From Cannabis sativa (lineage: Eukaryota; Streptophyta; Magnoliopsida; Rosales; Cannabaceae), in NCBI RefSeq assembly GCF_029168945.1, contig NC_083602.1:1550001-1614000 (forward strand): a DNA stretch of 64,000 nucleotides. Direction: 5' to 3'. A model generated the notes under the pieces. It saw nothing but the letters and a program-made list of their open reading frames with translations, made no database searches and had not been told where the DNA came from. Below are positions 11,171-23,436 of this stretch, piece after piece. The number at the start of each line of letters is the position of its first letter. The stretch's first letter is position 1. A program made the translations under genes and the position numbers.

Positions 11171-12628
11171 AAGGCTGCATTGTTCATTATGTTATTATTG
11201 CCCTCTTCAAATTAGAGTATTAGAAGCATTTAATCAAATAGACAGAGAGTTCTAACTTGAGAAGTTGTTATTTTATATTGTACACTAGAAATTTTTCCCT
11301 AAATTTCCAAGAAGATTTTACATAATCACAACAACTTGACAAACAATACAAAAACTTACTTGTGATTTTTCCCACTTATAGATATTGTAAATAGAGAACA
11401 TTTGGTATAATCTATAATGGATCCAAAAATGTAATGTTTCTTATTGTTTTACTCATTCACTCACTTTTTATTTATTTATTTATTTTTTTGCATTTTGATC
11501 GTGTTGAGAGAAATTTTTCTGTAATTATTTGTCAGCTAATCTTCTAAAAGAAATGAAGCTTATATTTGTGTTCTATAAATGCATGCTTTTGATGGTCATG
11601 AGCCTTAATTAGGATCTTTTTCGTTTCCCGCCAACATAGTCATTTGAACCTTGTGAATCGGATCGCTTCCTTTTGATTCTCTCGAATACCCGTCAACTTT
11701 GTTCTCTTTATCATTTTTATTAATATATAAGTTACTATTTCCGTATATTTGATACTTTTTGTCACTATTGTCCTATATTTGCTATTGTTCATACTAAATT
11801 GTTAGGAAATTCTTATCAATTTCCTTCCTTTGCTAATCAAAATAACAAAGTGATTCTTTGACTTTTGCTTTTATAAACTTAGACATCAAAACAATTTGTG
11901 CTCATTAAAATTAATCTATGGTTATATATGGAATGGATTTTATATACATAAAAAAAAACATATTACATTTTGTGTACTATAAGTTTTGTTTTATGTACTT
12001 TAATTAAGGTGTAATGTACTCTGGATTCAGTTTGATGTATTTCTGCTTCTAATTCTAGATCTGCTCAATCTTAATCCAATGACGAAAACCACCGAATGCA
12101 TCTACCCTTGCAAACAAAATTCACTCCCTATATTATTTTGTAGTACAATGATAAACTACAACTCTTTTTTTTACATATGTTTTTTTTCTTCTTATTATGA
12201 TGAAGTGTTTGAAATCTCTATAGTCTTCAAATCTATTTAAGACATTTTAATGGTATTTAATTTCACTTTAAATCTTCAAATTGCTGCATAACTTTATATG
12301 CTTTAATTAACTAGCAAACAAATTGTGAGTCACAATTATAAATTGATAGGTATTGTACAAACTGAAAGAGAAAGTATGTAAAGAAAATTACATGTAATTA
12401 ATAAGTATTTACACGAATTTATAGATTTATATTTGAATTACATATCAATTTGAATGTACTATTTAGATTTTATATTTCATTTGCATCATACTTCACAGTA
12501 ATTTTGGGAATAAAAACCATATGATATCAAAAAGAAAAAGAAAACCAAAAATGTAAATATAATGGTTGCTTTTTTAATAATTACATAAAAAAAGAATATA
12601 AATATAAATATAACAGTTACAAACACAA
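11171..12628. other. intergenic, AT-rich
   Basis: Bases 11240-11365 resemble a flank module seen beside the F-box copies at 16845-16935, 18185-18295 and 22165-22260 (shared 'AACTTGA(C/G)AAGTTG', 'CAAGA(A/G)GAATTTACA'), so it probably travelled with F-box gene duplication. Nothing else is recognised. Confidence 0.4.
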
Positions 12629-12701
12629 GCCGTCTTAGCTCAGCCGGTAGAGCGCGTGGCTTTTAACCACGTGGTCGTGGGTTCGATTCCCACAGACGGC
12701 G
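12629..12701 (+). tRNA. tRNA-Lys(UUU)
   Basis: A 73-base sequence folds as a complete tRNA cloverleaf: acceptor GCCGTCT/AGACGGC, D-arm GCTC/GAGC, anticodon arm CGTGG-CTTTTAA-CCACG (anticodon TTT), and T-arm GTGGG-TTCGATT-CCCAC, with discriminator G. A box (TAGCTCAGCCGG) and B box (GGTTCGATTCC) promoter elements are present. No intron and no encoded CCA, as expected for a nuclear gene. Confidence 0.96.
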
Positions 12702-12723
12702 TTGATTTTTGTATTGTTTATTT

Positions 12724-12725
<2 letters not shown>

Positions 12726-12761
<36 letters not shown>
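12726..12761 (+). terminator. poly-T run downstream of tRNA-Lys
   Basis: A T run of about 36 bases begins 24 bases after the tRNA-Lys gene, and shorter T runs come before it. Either can stop RNA polymerase III. The long homopolymer is also prone to length error in sequencing. Confidence 0.6.
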
Positions 12762-12768
<7 letters not shown>

Positions 12769-13078
12769 AACAAACAAAAATTGTTTTCCTTTCATATTTA
12801 ATAGCACAAAATTTTTGTTAGCTCCACAAATTGTATTTGTATTCATTTTTAACTTATATGGCATATTTTGACACGCCTGAAAAAAAAATTAAGCATTTTA
12901 ATAAATTTATTTCATGCAAAATAATAATAATATATTTTTTATTTTTTACAATTTACAAATAATTAAATTCATATAGACTAGGTAGCCTACTAGTAAGGCA
13001 ATAAACACTTGAAAAGTTAGGGTGGTTATCTTGAGAACGAAAAAATAGGATGTTAAAATTTATAAGATATAATTAAGA

Positions 13079-13470
13079 CTAATTAGAATTTTTGTCTCTT
13101 GAACTTTGATATGTACCAAATTATGTTTCCTAAACTTTTAAGGTCGTTAAAAATGCCCCATGAACTATTGAGATTGTTGGATTTAAGGACTTTTGTCTAA
13201 TTTTATTCAATTTTACTATTTCAGTGATTGTTTATGTACTAAACCATGCTCTCCAGACTTTAATATCTACCAAATTATGTCCCTTGAATTTTAACATGTA
13301 CTAAATTATGGCTCCTGAACTTTCATTCATGTTAGATTTTTTTACTAAAATTAGAAAAAAGTCCTTAAATTCAACAATCTCAATAATTCAGGGGCATTTT
13401 TAAAGACTTTAAAAGTTCAGGGGCATGATTTAGTACATGTCAACGTTCAGGGGGCAAAAATCCTAATTAG
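13079..13470. mobile_element. MITE-like element with ~125-bp inverted repeats
   Basis: The left end, CTAATTAGAATTTTTG and onward to about 13205, matches the reverse complement of the right end up to 13470 (starting CTAATTAGGATTTTTG). Both arms run through the phrases for 'TACTAAATTATG', 'AAAAATGCCCC' and 'ATTGAGATTGTTGAATTTAAGGAC'. The arms are roughly 125 bases each, with a short centre. No coding capacity. The target-site duplication is not clear. A decayed relative is at about 53080-53295. Confidence 0.7.
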
Positions 13471-13590
13471 CCAATAATTAATAAGGGAAACTTTTATAAA
13501 TATTTTTTTTTAATTAATAACAAATTTGGAAAATATGCGTGTAGGGCGGGGACGTGGTGTTCCTAGTTCGGAAAGGCATGACATTTTAAC

Positions 13591-14186
13591 TAGGGGTGAT
13601 AAAACGAGTTTCGACACGGCACACGAATACGAACACGACACGAATTTTATGGGTTAGGGTCGATAAAATTAGACGCGAGTCGAAAACGAGTCGACACAAT
13701 TTGACACGAAATAAAAACGAGTCAAGCACAACACGATCCGCTTAACACAAATGTAACATATTTGACACAATTTTTTTAAATATAATAAAATAAAAAATTA
13801 ATAATAATAATATAATTATATAAAAATATATATTTAGTAATTCAATGTTAAGTTAAAAAATTTTAAATTTAATTTTCTTTAATATGAAATTAAAAATATT
13901 TTAATTTTTTTCAATTTTTATTATATATATAACAAACTATATATACATAAATGTATATAAGTTTTCTAATGGAGCTTAAATCTATTATTTTTCTCTACAA
14001 TTCCAGCTTCAATAATACTTAAACGGGTCACAGTGGGTCGACACGAACACGATACAATTTTTTACAGGTCGGGTTAGGGTTGAGATAATTAGACACGAGT
14101 TAAATAACGGGTCGACATGCTTGACACGAAATAAAAAGCGGGTCACATAAAATATGACATGAACATGACACGTTTTGCCACCTCTA
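13591..14186. mobile_element. hAT-like non-autonomous element with 8-bp TSD
   Basis: The 596-bp element starts TAGGGGTGATAAAACG and ends CGTTTTGCCACCTCTA, giving imperfect terminal inverted repeats (TAGGGGTG / TAGAGGTG). It is flanked by an exact 8-bp duplication, ATTTTAAC, at 13583-13590 and 14187-14194. Eight-base duplications and TAGGG-type ends are marks of the hAT superfamily. Subterminal regions are rich in GACACGA and ACGGGTC phrases; the centre is AT-rich and non-coding. Confidence 0.8.
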
Positions 14187-14194
14187 ATTTTAAC

Positions 14195-14745
14195 CCAAGG
14201 ATTTTGGGTTTCTAGTATACCCCCTTTCTTTGAGAAATTCAGCTAAATATTAGAAACCCAAACTCTATTTTGGGTTAAAATGTCATTACAAAAATACTAT
14301 TTTTTTATAAAATAACCGTAAAATAACAAAACAGAACAATTAAAACAACAGTGAAACAACTAAAAAAATAGCTGTAAAAACTTAATACTATACACAATAT
14401 AATACTTACATAGTATTTTTGAGAAAAACATAGTATTTTGAAAAAATTCTGCTCTACAATAAAAAAGTAAAAAAGTTAAAAATTTTAGCATATGGTGTAA
14501 AAATCCTTTTTTTTTTCTTTTTTTTAATAAAAAATTAGTATTTCATGTAATTATTCCGAAAGATATTTGGGCCTTAGTAAATAAGCCCAATGGCCCACTT
14601 TAATTTCCTGTTACAGTTCCAATCAGAAATGGAGACCCCAAATCAAACCATCCAAACCAAAGCTTCTCTTCTCCTTCGTCACTTCACCATTGTTGAGCCC
14701 TAAATCTCAATCCCTTCTTCCATTGTTGAGCAAAGGATTACGAAC
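14195..14745. other. 5' flank of the F-box gene at 14746
   Basis: Bases 14270-14560 carry a copy of the AT-rich dispersed repeat. From about 14580 the base composition rises and the last 110 bases (14640-14745) are C-rich, consistent with the 5' UTR of the gene starting at 14746. No convincing TATA box. Confidence 0.4.
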
Positions 14746-16462
14746 ATGAGAAAAAGAGGTCGTCTTCTTGAGGCGATGAAAAGGCCTAAAAGAACACCAC
14801 CACCACTACCACTACCACTACCAGTACCACCACAATCACCACAACCGCGACCACCACGACCACCACAACCACAACCACCACCACCGTCATCATTGGTGGG
14901 TGTTGATGAAAACGACAGAATTTCGAGACTTCCTGATGCAGTAATTCATCATATTATGTCTTTTCTCCCAACTGAAGATGTGGTTCGTACATGTATTCTT
15001 TCAAAGCGTTGGAAATTCATCTGGTATTCAGTTCCCACACTCTCTTTCGTTTTTTCCGATTTTAATAGTGGTGATGTTGATAAGTTTTATAATTATCTCC
15101 ATAAATATTTGAAGAACCGCAAGAGAGGCGTGTATTTTTTCGCTGATTCAGTCATGACTAGTTTTAAGCTTGATGTGATTGATCATTATCAAAGTAGTAA
15201 GGTCGATCTCGTGGATAAATGGTTAGGTTTTGCTGTTGAGAATAAGGTCAACGAAATAAGTCTTGCTGTGATTGGAATGTGTGATGATGGCAGCTATGAT
15301 TTTTACTGTGTACCTAAAATGTTAGACAATGCAAGATATTTGACTGTTTTGGAGTTGAATGGGGTAAAGTTGGATACTTCTCATTCATATAGTTTTCCAT
15401 GTTTGAAAACTTTGACATTGAAAGATGTTTCATATTCAGATAATTCAGTAAAGGACTCGAAGGATGTGGTAGTTAAATTTTTGTTGGGTTGCCTTTCAAT
15501 TGAGAAATTGCGGTTAATTGATCATAGATTCGGTTTTCTTCGTGTTCGCTTGGAGAGTTTGAGCCTCAAGTTCATGGAACTTGTTTATGAATCATTTGAG
15601 GATGATTTGACTCATATTCATGTTGATGCCATAAATCTTGAATCTTTGGTACTATGTGGAGTTTCCTTTGACCAAATTATTGTCTCTTCTTGCAAGAAAA
15701 TTAGAAATTTGTCATTAACTAAATTTTACGGTAGCATCCATCAACCGTCGTCATTTGAAGCTCTCATTTCGAATTTTCCTCTAATTGAGAATTTGACTTT
15801 GAGCTACTGCAATACACTGAAGTCTGAGGACTTTAAAATCTCGAGCCAACACTTGAAATGTTTCCATTTTGAGAATTTTGATTACTTGTATGATGGTGGT
15901 GAGATGAAGGTTGTTACAATTGAATCTGCTCCAAAATTAGCATACATTTGTTATGAAGGAGATCTTAATTTTAGAATATCAATGAAGTCATCTAGTCCAT
16001 TAAATGGGAAGATTATAATTCGCGAGACACAGATAGATTATGACGCAGAATGGTTTGTCAATATGCTGATTTTTCTTGTGAATCTCAGTTGCTCATGGAA
16101 TACTGTAACATTGCATGTCAGCACATACAAGGTATGTTCATTACTTGAATTATATATTTGATTTACATAATTATGTGGTGTTATTTCAACTTCATATCGT
16201 CACTCTATATATTAAGGTTCTATATGTTTTCGTAAATGTGCATATGAAGGCTCTCATCTGTCCTGAAAATTTGAAGAGTCTATGTAGTCTCATCTGGCCA
16301 GAAAACTTGAAGAATTTATGTAGTCGTGATCCTTTGCTTAAATGGAAGCATCTCAGAGTTATTACTAATGAGCTCGGGAAAGAGTCAGACTTGAAGGATG
16401 CCTTGATGGTGATTGCACCTTGTTTAGAAACATTGTCTATTAATAAAAAGGTCATATTTTAG
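14746..16462 (+). CDS. F-box/LRR/FBD protein with Pro-rich N-terminus
   Basis: Exons 14746-16131 and 16250-16462 are joined across a 118-bp phase-0 intron and encode 532 residues, a putative SCF substrate receptor. Residues 18-48 are almost all proline with Leu, Gln and Arg, unique among the intact copies here. The F-box spans about residues 57-100 (R-I-S-R-L-P-D-A-V-I-H-H-I-M-S-F-L-P). Leucine-rich segments follow, with F-L-L-G-C-L-S-I-E-K-L-R-L and N-L-E-S-L-V-L. Exon 2 carries a 13-14 residue tandem duplication, A-L-I-C-P-E-N-L-K-S-L-C-S followed by L-I-W-P-E-N-L-K-N-L-C-S, making it longer than in its relatives (71 against about 60 codons). The ATG at 14746 has no in-frame rival before the F-box except Met-11. 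No break is visible. Confidence 0.88.
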
Positions 16463-16934
16463 TTTCTTTACAATACTGCATATGCTGATTATGAATATGG
16501 ATATGACTCTCTTTCGTTACTTTAGTCTGTTTTGAGATTGTTATCATGATTAGTAGCTTTATTAATGAATTTTACTACTTTACACAAGAATGATAAATTT
16601 TTGCTTGTGAACTTGCTGATATTGCTCTATTTATTTACTGTTGGAAGATTTATTTTTATTCATATATTAAGTTTATTAGCATATATGATGGTGTTTCCTA
16701 AGTTGCTGAATTGAAACTTGGAACTTCATGAGAAATCCAAGAATTGTTCTTGGAATATATCATTGTGTTCCAAGGCTACTATTGTGTGCTTTGTATGCTT
16801 TTAAAACATTTTGCTTTTTCAGAGCAAAAGGAAATCAGCAACAGGTCAATTATGGTGTGAAATTCATCTAACTTGACAAGTTGCTATTCTATACTATACA
16901 AAATTTTCCTGAATTCTCAAGAAGAATTTACAGT

Positions 16935-17760
16935 TTTGACTACTACTGCTTACCCAAAACACTAGGCAATGCAAGATATTTGACTATTTTGGAGTTGAAT
17001 GGCGTAAAGTTGGATACTTCTCATTCATATAGTTTTCCATTACTAAAGATTTTGTCGTTGTCAAATGTTAAGTTCTCCTTCTCTTGAGAGATTGCGGTTA
17101 TATATAAATATGAATTCGCAGGTTCTAATGTTCATTGTCGATTCTTGGAAATTATATTATTGTGTGTTGTAGTTGTACAAATTAAAATTGAAGCCATAAA
17201 TCTTGAATCTTTGGTAGTGAAAGGTATTCCCTTGGACCATATAAAATTCTCTTCTTGCAAGAAAATTAGAAATTTATCATTATGTAGAATTTACCTTGAG
17301 AACAATCACCTTGAAGCTCTCATTTCAAATATTCCTCTAATTGAGAATTTGGCTTTGAGCAACTGCAATTCATTAGAGAAGGAGCATATTAAAATCTCGA
17401 GCCAACACTTGAAATGTTTCCATTTAAAAAATAGTTACAATCCTATTAGTCATGAGTTGAAGCCGTTACAATCGAATCTGCTCTACTTTCAAGGTATGTT
17501 CATTACTTGTATTATATATTTGTTTTGTATAATGATGTGGTGTTATTTCAAGTTCATGTTGTTAATGTATGAAGGTTCTCATCTGGCCAGAAAACTTGAA
17601 GAATTTACGTCGTCGTCATCTTTTGCTTAATTGGAAGCATCTCAAAGTTAATACTGATTGTAAACCCGAGAAAGAGAAAGAGTCAAACTTGAAGGATGCC
17701 TTGATGCGGATTGCACCTTCTTTAGAAACATTACGTATTAATGAAAATGTCATCTTTTAG
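16935..17760 (+). pseudogene. F-box/LRR/FBD pseudogene, 5' truncated
   Basis: This copy begins inside the leucine-rich region (Y-Y-C-L-P-K-T-L-G-N-A-R-Y-L-T-I at 16938) and never had its F-box here. It has a stop after the V-K-F-S-F-S segment at about 17087, a frame change before I-E-A-I-N-L-E-S-L at about 17190, and loses similarity after L-K-C-F-H-L at about 17430, resuming in the last exon (17574-17760, L-I-W-P-E-N-L-K-N to N-V-I-F). It lies 470 bp downstream of the intact gene at 14746, in the same orientation, and is closest to it in wording, so it is probably a decayed tandem duplicate. Confidence 0.85.
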
Positions 17761-18456
17761 TTGCTTTACAATATTGTAACTGCTGATTATGAGATTGTTA
17801 TAGTTACTTATTAGTAGTCTTTATCCTAATGAATTGCATAAGAATGACTGATTTTTGCTTGAGAAACTCAGCAAGTTCAATTTTGTCTGTAATAATTGAG
17901 TGAGCTCTTTTGTAATTGAAACACAGAGAGAGAGAAACAAATAAAGAAAAAGTGGCAATAAAGAAAATGTGTGTAAGATTCATTCGAGTTTTTATTTGTT
18001 GTTTCGAATTGCTTTTGATTTCTTGATTTTTAGATCACATTGGGATCTTTTTATGTTTTGTGGTGAATTCTCAATTCGATTCCTAACATGTTCTTCGAAT
18101 TAGAGTACTAAACATTTAGGCAAAATAAAGAACGTATTGTTTCTAAATCTAAAATTCAAAAACATTTTGGTTTCGGGCAAAATTGTTACAACATGTCAAT
18201 TATGGTTTGAAATTCATCTAACTTGACAAGTTGCTAATTTATACCATACATTAGAAATTTTGCCTAAATTCTCAAGAGGAATTTACAGCTTTGACTTCTA
18301 ATTAGGTTGTATAAATTGTGGTTTTTTCAGTAGTGATACAAAGTTGTGGTGGTAACAATAGAAGGAATTCTTGTTAAGACAGTGGGAATGTCTAAACATT
18401 ATGAAAATCTATAATTCATAAACATTTGAAAATCATAATGTGTAGAAAGGTGTCAA
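17761..18456. other. intergenic, F-box 3'-flank module
   Basis: Bases 18185-18300 repeat the flank module seen at 16845-16935. Otherwise there is no recognisable coding sequence. Confidence 0.4.
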
Positions 18457-18464
18457 TACACAAC

Positions 18465-19025
18465 TAAGGGTGTGCATAAATCGATCCAGTCCAATGAGAA
18501 CCGACTGCCATACATTAGATATCCAATTGTGATTGGATCAGATTAGATGTTATTTTAAATATCCAATTGGATCGGACCGGGTGGTGGATGAGGTGTATAA
18601 AAATCCAATACATCTAATATCCAATCAAATTAATTAGTATTTTTATTTACTTTGGATAAGTAATTAGATTTTATATCATTATAGTAAATTATATATGTAT
18701 TTATAAAAATTAACATTAAAATTTTATTCTTTTTTTCTTAGATTGGATGGATCCAGTCCAATCCAATATATATTGGATTGGATAGATCTGATCCAAAAAA
18801 AATTAAGTTTGAAATATTGGATAAACCCAAATTAAACTAATAAATATATACGAAATATATCCAATGGATGAAACCGATCAATCCAACATCCAATAGATGT
18901 TGAATCAATTGGATGACTAAAATTAATTGGATCGAATTGGATGGTAAAATCTATAATCCAATATATAATTGGATCGGAACTGGATAGGCCTAAAAACATT
19001 GGATGTGGTCCAATGAACATCCCTA
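18465..19025. mobile_element. hAT-like non-autonomous element
   Basis: The 561-bp element starts TAAGGGTGTGCATAAATC and ends CCAATGAACATCCCTA. Flanking 8-mers TACACAAC (18457-18464) and TAGACAAC (19026-19033) match at 7 of 8 positions, consistent with a slightly decayed hAT target duplication. The interior is built from many variants of ATCCAAT and TTGGAT, so it can fold on itself. No coding capacity. Confidence 0.7.
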
Positions 19026-19149
19026 TAGACAACCAAGTAACACAAGAAATTGCTTGGTCTACGGGTTTGTGTACAATGATCATTAGTTTTACTATGTTTA
19101 CGACCTTAAAGCTATGTCAGTGTCAAGAAATATGGAGTTTCATCTCAAA

Positions 19150-19240
19150 ACTAATAATGATGAGTGAAGTAGCTTGTGTTCTTATATATTGGCTCAATAT
19201 TTTTACATTTAATTTATGTGGGACAATATTCTCCAATAGT
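19150..19240 (-). mobile_element. copia LTR fragment
   Basis: The minus strand reads GGAGAATATTGTCCCACAT, then A-rich sequence and GAGCCAATATATAAGAACAC. The same block occurs at 34272-34395, 45415-45540 and 54285-54402, where the last copy ends at a primer-binding site. It is therefore a fragment of that LTR family. Confidence 0.55.
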
Positions 19241-19774
19241 CCGTGATCTCGAAAATCATGAACCAAACAAGAAGTGATTTAGAATTGTTGGTACGTAGGG
19301 TTAGACTCAAAGAAAATTTGGGAGAGCAATAGCAATAGCAGTAGCAATACCTCATTTTCCAAAGATAGGTGTGACAATTGTGGCATTTGTGGAGCTAATT
19401 AAGTATGTGTCATAACACAATTTAATAGTACATGATAATATAATACAATATATAAACATATATATAATATTATAGTATTTTTTAGTTTTGAAAAAATTAT
19501 CACAAACTGACACACTAAAAAAAATTAAATTATGGAAGTAAATTATATAATAAACAAAAAAAAAAAATCATAATTAATTCAAAAAAAAACAAAAAAGAAT
19601 ATCATATAAATAATGAATATCCCTAACTAAATCAAACCGTATGCATTGATATAGAACTCTAAAACAACTTTTCAAAAATAAATACATATATAAAAGTGAA
19701 TCTATACAACAATTATAAGAGTCTCTTCCTCAACTCCTAAATCTCAATCCCAATCCCTTGAATCTTTTACTATC
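19241..19774. other. 5' flank of the F-box gene at 19775
   Basis: AT-rich. The last 60 bases before the ATG (CTCTTCCTCAACTCCTAAATC...) resemble the 5' leader of the F-box gene at 14746 and are probably 5' UTR. Nothing else is recognised. Confidence 0.35.
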
Positions 19775-21256
19775 ATGACACCAATGGTGGTGGATGGTTG
19801 TGATAATGACAGAATTTCGAAACTTCCTGATGCATTGATCCATCACATTCTCTCGTTTCTACCAACTAAAGATGTGGTTCGTACATGCATTCTTTCAAAG
19901 CGCTGGAAACCCATCTGGTATTCGGACCCCACACTCTATTTTTCAATTTATAATAATAATCATACTACTTATGATCATGATTATATTGAAAACTTTTACA
20001 ATTTTCTCAATAATTGTTTAGAACAACGCAAAGCTATGTATCATAATACTGATGATGTTTCGGCCATAACTAGTTTTAAGCTTTACATATATTGGGATTA
20101 TCAAAAAAGTAAGGCTACCATTATAGATAAATGGCTAGACTTTGCTATTGATAATAATGTTAAGGTAATAAGTCTTATGATAGGCCCTGAGGAAATTGGT
20201 AACATGTTTAAGTTCGATTATTGCTTACCTAAAATAATAGACAAGGCAAGATATTTGACTATTTTGGAGTTGGATGGAGTAGAGTTGGATACTAATTCTT
20301 GTTCATTTAGTTTTCCATTTTTAAAAACTTTGTCATTGAATGATGGTTGGAATTCAGAGAATGCAAAGGAGGATGGGGTAGTTAAATTTTTGTTGAATTG
20401 CCCATCTATTGAGAAATTGGAGTTGAGAGATTATAGTTTCTTAGGTAATAATCATAATGTTTGCTTGGAGAGTTTGAGCCTCAAATTCTTGGGACTTGTA
20501 TTTGAAAATGAGGAACATAATCATTTACAAATTCAAGTTGACGCCATAAACCTTGAATCTTTGGTACTAGAAAATGTTTTATTGGACAAAATTTACTTTA
20601 GGAACAATGACATGTTGTCATTTGATGCTCTCATTTCAAATATTCCTCCAATTGAGAATTTGACTCTAAGAAGTTGCAATACAAAGAAGAAGCACCTTAA
20701 AATCTCGAGTCAACACTTGAAGTTTTTCCATTTTCACCAAAGTTGCTCTAATGATTGTCACTTGAACAAGGTCACAATTGAATCTGCTCCAAAATTAGCT
20801 TACATTTGTTATGAGGGCAGTCCCAATTTTTGCATATCAATGAAGTCATCTAGTTCGATAAATGGAAAAATTGAAATTCGCGGCTACTGGCAGGGAAACT
20901 ATGGCATAAAAGAGTTTATTGGTGTGCTGAATTTTCTTGTGAATCTCAGTTACTCTTGGAATATTGTGGAATTGTTTGTTGGCACAGAAAAGGTATGTTT
21001 GTTACTTAGTATTGTGTATTTGTTTTCATATTGTTAAGGCTATTTATATGTTTTCATAAATTTGTAGGCACTCATTTGGCCAATAAACTTGCCCAAAAAT
21101 TTGAAGAACCTATTTCGTTATCCTTTGCTTAATTGGAAGCGTCTTAGAGTTATTACTTATGTTATGCCTGAGAACGAGTCAGACTTGAAGGAAGCCTTGA
21201 TGTGGATTTCACCCTCTTTAGAATCATTATCTTTTAACAAAAAGGTCATATTTTAG
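19775..21256 (+). CDS. F-box/LRR/FBD protein
   Basis: Exons 19775-20992 and 21068-21256, separated by a 75-bp phase-0 intron (the shortest in the cluster), encode 468 residues. The F-box is near residues 12-55 ([28 protein letters not shown]). LRR-type segments include F-P-F-L-K-T-L-S-L and N-L-E-S-L-V-L. The segment equivalent to 'NLSSCKKI' is replaced by a shorter Y-F-R-N-N-D. Exon 2 begins A-L-I-W-P and contains a small N-L-P-K-N-L-K-N expansion, ending K-K-V-I-F. Probable SCF ubiquitin ligase receptor; substrate unknown. The ATG at 19775 is the first in frame and gives a short leader (M-T-P-M-V-V-D-G). The gene looks intact. Confidence 0.87.
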
Positions 21257-23436
21257 TTTATTGAGATCAATGAGATTAAACTTTTGTTATATTTTCTTCT
21301 GAAGTAGCTGATATTGCTCTATTTATTAATGTTGGAAGATTACTTTTTATACCTTTGCTGAATTTAAACTTCAATGAGGAATAATCCAAGAATTGGTGTT
21401 GGAATATTCTAAGGGCTGAATAAAGAGAGAGATGAGTTCATTTGATTAGATTTAATAGCTTGAAAAGAAAAGTTAATGTGGAGAAATTGTGGGCTAAATG
21501 CTTTGAGTAACTGCTCTTGTATGGCTTATACAAACTCGGATATCAGTGGAGAAGGCAGTGGCTAGATGAATAGTTTGGTTCAGAGATCTTTTTCGATGAT
21601 ATTCGATGATTTCGATCGTGGGAGTCAAACTAGCTCTTGACATGGCCATTTCTATTGCTGTTGTAGAAGCTTTGGAGTAAAAGAAGCAAGGAGTGTGCAG
21701 TTGAAATCAGTGCTTTTACTTCAGTCAGGAAAAAGAAATTTTCTTTTTTCTCCCTTTGGATCAGAAGGGTTATAGGCAATCAAAGCCATCACATATATAT
21801 GATCCAAAAAATTGACTCAAAGTCTATTCTATTTTTTAAATTTGTTGTTGTTGGAAAAAACAATAAACTTCAAGTGCAGCGAAATAACAAAGACACGAAA
21901 CAAAGCAATTTACTCTGTTTGTTAAAACTACTACCAAACTCACAAAGAGATATTTCACCGTTTGCTTTTTCTTCCTCACTCTCACCACATAATAAGCTCA
22001 CACACTTTAATTTTTACTGTGAAGTGGCCTAGCCACTTGCCACTTGCTCCTATTGATGACAGAGAACTTTCTGTTAAGTTAGTTACCCCAGTTTGGTATT
22101 GTTGTCCATTTATCTTGGTCAAAGGTTGTTCTTGTTTGTGATTTTCTATCTAGTACAAACAAAACAGAACCAACAAGCAACAGGTCAATTATGGTGTGAA
22201 AATTCATCTAACTTGACAAATTTGCCTAATTCCATATTCTCAAGAAGAATTGGTTTGTGTAAGACATTATATAGCCACATCAACTTGACACATAATACAA
22301 AAACACCATTATTGCTTGATGCACAAATGATAAAATCTTTTCTATTTCAAGAACATATTAGATGACAAACAAAAAAGAGGTTTATTAGTCTTTGACTATC
22401 TGTACTGAAAGAATTGATTCATTTTTGAGCACAAAGTCATATATGTGACTTCACTCTCTTTTTCAAAAGGTGGTCAAAGTAGTGATTTATAACTAATTCT
22501 TGGTATGGATAGAATCAATGAAATATTTGAAAGAGATCGAGAGAAGGAGAAAGATGGATTCATTAGATTTTCTAATTTTATAGGATGTTTACTAATAAGT
22601 AATGAGAATTAATGATAAGGTAGTTATTTCTGTTGGAGATACAATCAGGATTAAAATTAGAAAAACGAGTCAAATAATTAATGACCTAATTCTCAAATCG
22701 TTTGACAAACAAACTAAAATAAAATCATATGAAAAAGATTACAACATCACAATTAACTTTAAGAATGCTTAATTCTATTTCATCCACCGCTCAAAAGACA
22801 CAACAATAGAAACTGTTGCAACATATTCATTCAACCTTGTAGTTTAAGCACTTAACTATTATGTAAGGTACGTAAGTGCACTACTAACAACCTGTTCAAT
22901 CACAGAGAACTTGTTATCTAACCACTAACAATAATGTGATGGTGAGCCATTAAAGAAAAACCAATAACGAAACAAAATAAAATCAAGTGATACGAACAAG
23001 ACTAAAACACTCTAAATCATGTTAGAGAGACAAGATTAAAACGCTCAAAACTATGTCACATAGATAAAAATAAAACACTCAAAACTATATGACAAAGATA
23101 AGACTAATTACAATAGCAAAATTCGAATTGCAATAAGAAAATACAAGCCCGATTAAACTGTACCTAAACTAAGTCGACAGGCCAATGAAATTTCTCTTTT
23201 GTAAAGCTTTTTAAGAAAAAAAAAATGACTTGAAGCATTAATTAAATATAAAAATGAAGTAGAAAAAAGAAAATTACCAATATATTATTTTTTAACTTTT
23301 GTTTTTTTAAATATATTTGGATTACTTTGGTAGTTGCTCCAGTAATTTGTAGGTGGATTCTTACGTTAATTTTGGTTGCGATTTAGATTATTATATTGGT
23401 TGTTAAGTGAATTAATACCTCAACAGTAGGGGTGGA
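21257..23436. other. intergenic, 2.2 kb
   Basis: The stretch 22165-22260 repeats the F-box flank module (GCAACAGGTCAATTATGGTG, then TCTAACTTGACAA). The rest gives only short open frames with no similarity I recognise. Bases 22950-23110 contain repeated phrases around ACACTCAAAACTAT. Confidence 0.4.
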
